Positions 7,128 to 11,523 of a stretch of DNA of 11,523 bases are shown in pieces (position 1 is the first letter of the stretch; each line of letters opens with the position of its first letter). Made by a program: the position numbers and the translations under genes. Under the pieces are notes generated by a model. That model was not told the origin of the DNA. It did no database searches and was given only the letters and a program-made list of their open reading frames with translations. The DNA lies in contig CAJLTZ010000078.1 in NCBI GenBank assembly GCA_905209725.1, positions 1-11,523 of the forward strand, given 5' to 3'. Source of the DNA: an uncultured Muribaculaceae bacterium (GTDB lineage Bacteria > Bacteroidota > Bacteroidia > Bacteroidales > Muribaculaceae).

Positions 7128-9205
7128 TTGTCCATCGTGACGAGGAGTTCCTCGTTGGTGCGTGTCATCTCCATGCGCTTCTTGATGAATTCCATGGCCT
7201 CCACGGAGTTCATGTCGGAGAGATAGTTGCGGAGAATCCACATGCGGTTGAGTGTTTCCTGCGGAAGGAGCAGGTCGTCGCGACGTGTGGAGCTGGAGAT
7301 GATATCCACAGCCGGGAAGATGCGCTTGTTGGAGAGTTTGCGGTCGAGCTGCAGTTCCATATTGCCCGTACCCTTGAATTCCTCGAAAATCACCTCATCC
7401 ATCTTCGAACTTGTCTCTGTGAGCGCCGTGGCGATGATAGTGAGGCTACCGCCGTTCTCGATGTTGCGGGCGGCACCGAAGAAGCGTTTAGGGCGCTGGA
7501 GGGCATTGGCATCCACACCGCCGGAAAGGATCTTTCCGCTGGCGGGCGACACGGTGTTGTAAGCGCGGGCAAGTCGGGTGATGGAGTCGAGCATGATCAC
7601 CACGTCGTGGCCACACTCCACAAGGCGCTTGGCCTTCTCAAGCACGAGGCCGGCAATCTTCACGTGTCGCTCGGCGGGTTCATCGAAGGTCGACGCAATC
7701 ACCTCTGCGTTTACGCTGCGGCTCATGTCGGTCACCTCCTCAGGGCGCTCGTCGATGAGCAACATGATGATATATGTGTCGGGATGGTTTTCCGAGATGG
7801 CGTTCGCGATATCCTTGAGCAAGATTGTCTTACCTGTTTTAGGGGGCGCCACGATAAGGGCACGCTGTCCTTTACCGATGGGCGCGAACATATCCACCAC
7901 GCGGGTAGAGATATTGCCGCTGCGACCGCGGGTGAGGTCGAATTTCTCATCAGGGAAAAGGGGCACAAGATGCTCGAAGGGCACTCGGTCGCGCACCACG
8001 TCGGGCTGTAGGCCGTTGACTGTCTCGATATGGCAGAGAGGGAAATATTTCTCACCGGGACGCGGGGGACGGATACCACCCTCCACCACGTCGCCCGTTT
8101 TCAGGCCATAGTCGCGGATCTGCTCTTTTGTTACATATACATCGTCGGGGCTGCCTAGATAATTATAATCGGAGGAGCGCAGAAATCCGTGGCCTTCGTT
8201 CATCACCTCCAGTACGCCGAATGTGCTGAGGATACCTGTGAGGTCGAAACTTGTTTCGGGCTGGCGGGCATTCTGCTGCATGAGCTGACGCTGCTGGCGG
8301 CGCTGCTGCTTGGTGAGATGTTTCTGCTGCTTGGGATTCTGGAGAGCCTGCTCCACTGCCGGGTCGGCGATAATGATCGGGGCCACTGCGGCTGCGATTT
8401 CAGCCTGCTTGATCTCCTGCTGCGAGCGGGGTGTGAATGTGCGGCCCTTAGCCGCGGAAAAGAATGAGCCGAGAGATGGCTTGCTGGCGGCGGGGTGTGG
8501 GCGCTGTGGCTGCTGAGGCTGTTGGGGCTGCTGACTGTTTTGCTCGGCTGCATTTCCGGCGGAAACATTCGCATTTTCCGCAACTGCGGGAGCCGGGGCT
8601 TCGGTTTCCGGCGTTGAAACAATAAGCGCCTGAGTCTGAAGTTGCTCGTCATCGGCGGCAGGTGCTTCCACCTGTGCCTTGGCCGGCTCGTCTGATATTA
8701 CGAGGTCGAGTTGTGGAGCCTCGGCATTCTCCGCGGGTTTTGCCTTGGGTTTGCGTCCGCGCTTTTTGGGCTGCAGAGCCTCTTCGGCAGATGCTGCGGA
8801 CGATGCCGGTGATGCGGATGTTGCAGGAGCGGCAGTTTCCGGAACCGGTGCATTTCCGGCGGCCTCAGCTGCTGCGGCTGCGGCCTCGGCTGCAAGCTGG
8901 GCTTTCGATTTGCGGCCACGCTTCTTGGGCTGCGGTGTCACGGCTGCGGCAGACGCATCCTCTGCCGACGGTGCTACGGCAAGTGCCTCGCCCGCCGTTC
9001 GTTTCGCACGCGGCTTGCGCTCCTTGGCGGCTCGCGGTTTCAGCCTGGCGGCCTCCTCTTTTGCTACCTTAACCGATGTATGGTCTATTACATAATAAAC
9101 GAGGTCTTCCTTATTGGAAATAGAATTCTTTTTCATGCCGAGCGATTCTGCCATTTCATTAAGCGAATCTTCGGGCATTGCCATAAGTTCTTCGAAACTT
9201 TGCAT
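7124..9205 (-). CDS. rho: Transcription termination factor Rho with long disordered insertion
   Basis: Rho is the hexameric RNA-dependent ATPase/translocase that ends transcription of untranslated RNA. I take the ATG at 9205 as start (693 residues); a TTG at 9211 is the only nearby alternative. An N-terminal Rho_N helical domain (about 1-50) is followed by about 270 residues rich in Ala, Pro, Gln and Lys. That stretch includes two AT-hook-like motifs, PKKRGRKSK (94-102) and PKKRGRKPK (146-154), and a Q-rich basic block (290-315). The cold-shock RNA-binding domain lies at about 322-398. The ATPase core carries Walker A APPKTGKT (453-460), Walker B VVIMLD (535-540), the Q-loop LSGGVDANAL (560-569) and the R-loop GTGNMELQLDR (612-622). 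E. coli Rho has 419 residues, so the excess is nearly all this insertion. In Bacteroides thetaiotaomicron a comparable Rho insertion has been reported to drive phase separation; the same role here is inference. It leads the operon and its TGA overlaps the aroC ATG. Confidence 0.97.
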   Translation of the reverse strand: MQSFEELMAMPEDSLNEMAESLGMKKNSISNKEDLVYYVIDHTSVKVAKEEAARLKPRAAKERKPRAKRTAGEALAVAPSAEDASAAAVTPQPKKRGRKSKAQLAAEAAAAAAEAAGNAPVPETAAPATSASPASSAASAEEALQPKKRGRKPKAKPAENAEAPQLDLVISDEPAKAQVEAPAADDEQLQTQALIVSTPETEAPAPAVAENANVSAGNAAEQNSQQPQQPQQPQRPHPAASKPSLGSFFSAAKGRTFTPRSQQEIKQAEIAAAVAPIIIADPAVEQALQNPKQQKHLTKQQRRQQRQLMQQNARQPETSFDLTGILSTFGVLEVMNEGHGFLRSSDYNYLGSPDDVYVTKEQIRDYGLKTGDVVEGGIRPPRPGEKYFPLCHIETVNGLQPDVVRDRVPFEHLVPLFPDEKFDLTRGRSGNISTRVVDMFAPIGKGQRALIVAPPKTGKTILLKDIANAISENHPDTYIIMLLIDERPEEVTDMSRSVNAEVIASTFDEPAERHVKIAGLVLEKAKRLVECGHDVVIMLDSITRLARAYNTVSPASGKILSGGVDANALQRPKRFFGAARNIENGGSLTIIATALTETSSKMDEVIFEEFKGTGNMELQLDRKLSNKRIFPAVDIISSSTRRDDLLLPQETLNRMWILRNYLSDMNSVEAMEFIKKRMEMTRTNEELLVTMDK

Positions 9206-9455
9206 AAACAAATTGTGAGCGGTCGTGTCTGAAAAAAAATTGACACGTTTGGCTTCTGTTAAATTTTCAATGGAATGATTGGGTATAGATTTATGATATC
9301 CTCCGGCATCACATTCTTCATCTCTTGGGAAGAATGCCTAAACAAACTCTTTTGCAGAGCCTTAAAACTACATCCTATTCAAAAACCGGGGAATGGAATT
9401 CGCGGAATCGAGACATTGAGAGCAGCCATGCATTCTATTCATCGTCCGCAAAATC
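9206..9455 (-). promoter_or_regulatory. Long 5' leader of rho with a small hairpin
   Basis: About 250 nt separate the predicted rho transcription start from its ATG, with no gene I can support on either strand. Close to the start codon, CGTGTC (9224-9229) and GACACG (9242-9247) are perfect 6-bp inverted arms. On the leader RNA the loop is 12 nt and contains a run of eight U. The hairpin ends 18 nt before the ATG, where it could affect ribosome access or act with Rho itself. In E. coli, rho is autoregulated through attenuation in its leader. A similar control here is inference. Confidence 0.45.
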
Positions 9456-9459
9456 GATG

Positions 9460-9491
9460 CAAAGTTATGCAAAAGAATTGAAACATGCAAA
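9460..9491 (-). promoter_or_regulatory. Bacteroides-type promoter for the rho operon
   Basis: Read on the minus strand, TTTG (9491-9488) is followed after exactly 20 bp by TAACTTTG (9467-9460). Both match the Bacteroidota primary sigma consensus TTTG / TAnnTTTG, and the spacing is within the usual 19-21 bp. Transcription should start near 9453-9456 and run into rho, aroC, the radical SAM gene and the thioredoxin gene. The -33 box lies inside the T-tract of the mutase terminator. This is the only perfect two-box match I found in the region. Confidence 0.75.
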
Positions 9492-9522
9492 AAAACGGCC
9501 GCGGAATTAATTCCCGCGGCCG
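9489..9522 (-). terminator. Intrinsic terminator of the phosphoglucomutase gene
   Basis: On the minus strand, CGGCCGCGG (9522-9514) pairs perfectly with CCGCGGCCG (9504-9496) across an AATT-rich loop that can pair further. Seven T follow at 9495-9489. This is a classic Rho-independent terminator about 90 bp after the mutase stop. The plus-side flank (ATTTTATTT) is also T-rich, so it could stop rightward transcripts too. It sits directly against the rho promoter. Confidence 0.88.
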
Positions 9523-9540
9523 CATTTTATTTAATTGTCG

Positions 9541-9571
9541 GACCAATTAGACCAATTAGACCAATTAGACC
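9541..9571. repeat. 9-bp tandem repeat, about 3.4 copies
   Basis: GACCAATTA occurs at 9541-9549, 9550-9558 and 9559-9567, followed by a partial GACC at 9568-9571, all identical. It lies in the 3' untranslated part of the mutase transcript, between the stop codon and the terminator hairpin. No function is evident. Copy number may vary between strains. Confidence 0.9.
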
Positions 9572-9583
9572 CACCTGCCAATA

Positions 9584-9604
9584 ATTCAAAATTCAAAATT
9601 CAAA
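9584..9604. repeat. 7-bp tandem repeat, three copies
   Basis: ATTCAAA is repeated three times without a break just beyond the mutase stop codon, and an A/T run follows. It lies in the 3' untranslated region with the 9-bp repeat. Such AT-rich ATTCAAA runs are, to my knowledge, common between Bacteroidota genes. No function is evident. Confidence 0.85.
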
Positions 9605-9608
9605 AATT

Positions 9609-11360
9609 TCATTTGATTCCCAGGTCGGCAAGCAGGCGGTCGATATGCTTGTCTGCTTCCTTCACTGTAGCCTCGTATGCCTCCTTGGAGGGCATGTTCT
9701 CACGCACCTCGACATAGAATTTAATCTTAGGCTCTGTGCCGGAGGGACGTACGGAAACCTTGTCGCCGGCCTCGGTGAAGAACTGAAGCACATTGCTTGT
9801 GGTGGGGAAGTTCATCTTCTCCACCTCGCCTGTCTTGAGGTTGCGGCAGTTGAGGTCGCTATAGTCCTTGATGCATGTCACAGGACTTCCGGCGAGAGTT
9901 TTGGGAGGATTCTCGCGGAAATTCTTCATCATTGCCACGATCTCCTCGGCACCGGTCTTTCCGGGACGAACCACGCTGACGCCTCTTTCGCGCGAGAAAC
10001 CGAACTGAGCGTAGATGTCTACGAGCACTTCGTAGAGGTTCATGCCCTTGTCTGCCGCCCATGCGGCGCATTCAGCAAGGAGTGAATTGGCAGATACGGA
10101 GTCTTTGTCGCGAACGAATGTCTCTGCGAGGAAGCCGTAGCTCTCTTCGCCGCCACCAAGGTAACGGCCCTGACCCTCCATGTTGCGCATCACGTCGGCA
10201 ATCCACTTGAAGCCTGTGTAGCAGTCGAAGCACTTCACCCCGGCATGGTCGGCGATACGCTTGATGGTCTCGGTGGTCACGATAGTCTTCACCACATATT
10301 CCGTGCCGTTGAGGAGTTTCTTCTCCACATTGTTCGTGATGATGTAATATATAAGGAGCATGCAGATCTGGTTGCCGTTCACAAGCTGGTAGTTGCCGCT
10401 CTTGTCGCGCACCACAAGACCGATGCGGTCGGCGTCGGGGTCGGAGGCAAGCACGATGCTGGCACCCGTTTCGCGGGCCTTCTCCACAGCCATTGCCATG
10501 GCCTCGGGGTTCTCGGGATTGGGCGATACCACTGTGGGGAAGTCGCCGCTCTGAATATCCTGCTCGGGCACATGGATCACATTCTCGAAGCCCCAGAGCT
10601 TCAGCGAGTCATACACGAGGCGAAGGCCTGTGCCGTGGATAGGAGTGTAGACAATCTTCATATCCTTGTGGCGACGGTCGGCCTCGGGGTCAAGGCTGAG
10701 AGTGTGAATGTCGGCGAGGAACTGCTCGTCGATATCCTTGCCGATGGCCTGGATGAGTTCGGGGCGGGGTGTGAACTTGATCTGATCAACAGATGTGATG
10801 GCGTTGACATATTCGATAGTCTTCACGTCGTGGGGCGCGATCATCTGGGCGCCGTCGCTCCAGTAGGCCTTATATCCGTTGTATTCTTTCGGGTTGTGGC
10901 TGGCTGTCACCATCACGCCGCTCTGGCATCCCAGTTTGCGGATGGCATAGGAAACCTCCGGCGTGGGGCACGGGCCGTCGAAGAGATAGACCTTGATGCC
11001 GTTGGCCGAGAACACGTCAGCTGTGAGTTCGGCGAATTTGCGCGAGTTGTGGCGCACGTCGTGGCCGATGGCTACACTGATCTGAGGAAGGTCCTTGAAG
11101 GTGTCCTTGAGGTAGTTGGCCAGGCCTTGTGTGGCGCTCCCCACTGTGTAGATGTTCATCCGGTTGGTGCCGGCTCCCATTATGCCGCGGAGACCGCCGG
11201 TGCCAAACTCCAGATCCTTATAGAATGCTTCGATAAGTTCTGTTTTGTCGTCGGCGTCGAGCATGCGGCGCACTTCTGCGCGTGTCTCTTCGTCGTACTG
11301 GGGACCTAACCATTTCTGAGCACGCTCTGTTACGGTGCTCAACAATTCGTCTTTACTCAT
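9609..11360 (-). CDS. Phosphoglucomutase/phosphomannomutase family protein
   Basis: This is an alpha-D-phosphohexomutase, probably interconverting glucose 1- and 6-phosphate (or the mannose equivalents) in the cytoplasm, linking glycolysis to glycogen and cell-surface sugar synthesis. I start at the ATG at 11360 (MSKDELLSTV, 583 residues, normal for the long PGM2-like form). The frame extends 36 residues further up, but that stretch is not family-like. The four signature loops are present in order: TASHNP with the phosphorylated Ser154; DPDADR (307-312), which holds Mg2+; the sugar-binding loop GGGEESYGF (402-410); and the phosphate-binding RPSGTEP (538-544). FGTGGLRG (53-60) is the usual N-terminal motif. 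Substrate preference cannot be told from these motifs. It seems to be a single-gene unit ending at the hairpin at 9496-9522. Confidence 0.95.
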   Translation of the reverse strand: MSKDELLSTVTERAQKWLGPQYDEETRAEVRRMLDADDKTELIEAFYKDLEFGTGGLRGIMGAGTNRMNIYTVGSATQGLANYLKDTFKDLPQISVAIGHDVRHNSRKFAELTADVFSANGIKVYLFDGPCPTPEVSYAIRKLGCQSGVMVTASHNPKEYNGYKAYWSDGAQMIAPHDVKTIEYVNAITSVDQIKFTPRPELIQAIGKDIDEQFLADIHTLSLDPEADRRHKDMKIVYTPIHGTGLRLVYDSLKLWGFENVIHVPEQDIQSGDFPTVVSPNPENPEAMAMAVEKARETGASIVLASDPDADRIGLVVRDKSGNYQLVNGNQICMLLIYYIITNNVEKKLLNGTEYVVKTIVTTETIKRIADHAGVKCFDCYTGFKWIADVMRNMEGQGRYLGGGEESYGFLAETFVRDKDSVSANSLLAECAAWAADKGMNLYEVLVDIYAQFGFSRERGVSVVRPGKTGAEEIVAMMKNFRENPPKTLAGSPVTCIKDYSDLNCRNLKTGEVEKMNFPTTSNVLQFFTEAGDKVSVRPSGTEPKIKFYVEVRENMPSKEAYEATVKEADKHIDRLLADLGIK

Positions 11361-11406
11361 AAGTCTTGTAGGGTTATATAAAATGTTTGTTATTTCAAAA
11401 AGATAT

Positions 11407-11454
11407 GTGCTCTTCATGTAAAAAGCGTGCTCTCTATGATAAAATAGAGTGCTC
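11407..11454. repeat. Three GAGCAC motifs upstream of the mutase gene
   Basis: GTGCTC (GAGCAC on the mutase coding strand) occurs at 11407-11412, 11427-11432 and 11449-11454, spaced 20 and 22 bp, about two helical turns. The flanks are partly shared: ATGAAGAGCAC, ATAGAGAGCAC and AGATGAGCAC on the minus strand. A perfect inverted pair, CTCTAT (11432-11437) and ATAGAG (11444-11449), sits between the last two. The region is 46-94 bp upstream of the ATG, where an operator or activator site would lie. A poor -7-like TATCTTTTTG lies just downstream. A role as protein-binding sites is inference. Confidence 0.5.
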
Positions 11455-11523
11455 ATCTTAGACCCCACCCCATAAAAAATGTTAATGCAGGGGCGACCGA
11501 TTTTTGATGCAGCTCAGCAAGTT
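11455..11523. other. Right-edge intergenic sequence, no supported gene
   Basis: Short frames are open to the window edge on both strands: a plus-strand ATG at 11479 followed by 14 codons, and a minus-strand frame of about 20 codons ending near 11457. Neither is long enough or recognisable enough to call. The sequence may be the edge of a neighbouring gene or plain spacer. Confidence 0.3.

Noticed and set aside
7128..7241. N-terminal extension of AroC by 38 residues
   Set aside because: The extra residues are the end of rho read in another frame. The ATG at 7127 gives the exact family N-terminus and an ATGA overlap.
8662..9095. Overlapping plus-strand open frames opposite the rho insertion, rich in Ala/Ser/Arg
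   Set aside because: They mirror the GC-rich, repetitive Ala/Pro coding of Rho in other frames. No recognisable domain, start signal or separate promoter was seen.
9275..9481. A 68-codon plus-strand frame in the rho leader and promoter region
   Set aside because: It runs through the rho promoter and resembles no protein I know. The region is better explained as regulatory.
9541..9571. CRISPR-like array
   Set aside because: The 9-bp units are directly adjacent with no spacers and far too short. No cas-like gene is nearby.
10245..11309. A 354-codon plus-strand open frame opposite the mutase gene
   Set aside because: It lies wholly antisense to a gene with all phosphohexomutase motifs. Its His/Val/Gly-heavy composition is what GC-skewed antisense codons give.
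11361..11468. N-terminal extension of the mutase by 36 residues
   Set aside because: It is AT-rich, covers the GAGCAC repeats and is absent from the family pattern. The ATG at 11360 gives a normal length.

Overview
The window looks like a chromosomal segment from a gut-type Bacteroidota, most likely order Bacteroidales and possibly Muribaculaceae-like. The evidence is a Rho factor with a very long Ala/Pro/Gln-rich N-terminal insertion, a textbook Bacteroides-type promoter (TTTG, 20 bp, TAnnTTTG) in front of it, a TlpA-like thioredoxin of the Bacteroidota periplasmic type, and the general lack of Shine-Dalgarno sequences. The family-level placement is inference.

Left third (1-3994, plus strand, visibly AT-richer than the rest, accessory in character). 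First comes the 3' part of an unrecognised membrane-anchored protein whose reading frame is open to the window edge. It is followed by a type II restriction-modification locus: a C5-cytosine methyltransferase and an overlapping endonuclease gene that resembles the NgoBV/NlaIV (GGNNCC) family. The methyltransferase is split by a -1 frame change at an AAAA run, between motif VIII and the target-recognition region, while the endonuclease frame is intact. This is the most notable point in the window.

Middle (4036-9491, minus strand, GC-richer, core genes). A strong hairpin at 4036-4069 lies between the convergent endonuclease gene and the leftward genes. The leftward genes are a tight apparent operon, in transcription order: rho, aroC (4-bp ATGA overlap), a YhcC/TIGR01212-type radical SAM protein (13-bp gap) and a TlpA-like thioredoxin (11-bp gap). 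The AroC is about 30 residues shorter than usual, from one clean in-frame internal gap. A promoter at 9460-9491 implies a roughly 250-nt leader on rho.

Right (9489-11523, minus strand). A phosphoglucomutase/phosphomannomutase gene reads leftward into short tandem repeats and an intrinsic terminator. The T-tract of that terminator also supplies the -33 box of the rho promoter. Upstream of the mutase, a GAGCAC motif occurs three times at about two-helical-turn spacing.

I found no tRNA, rRNA, CRISPR array, transposase or att site.
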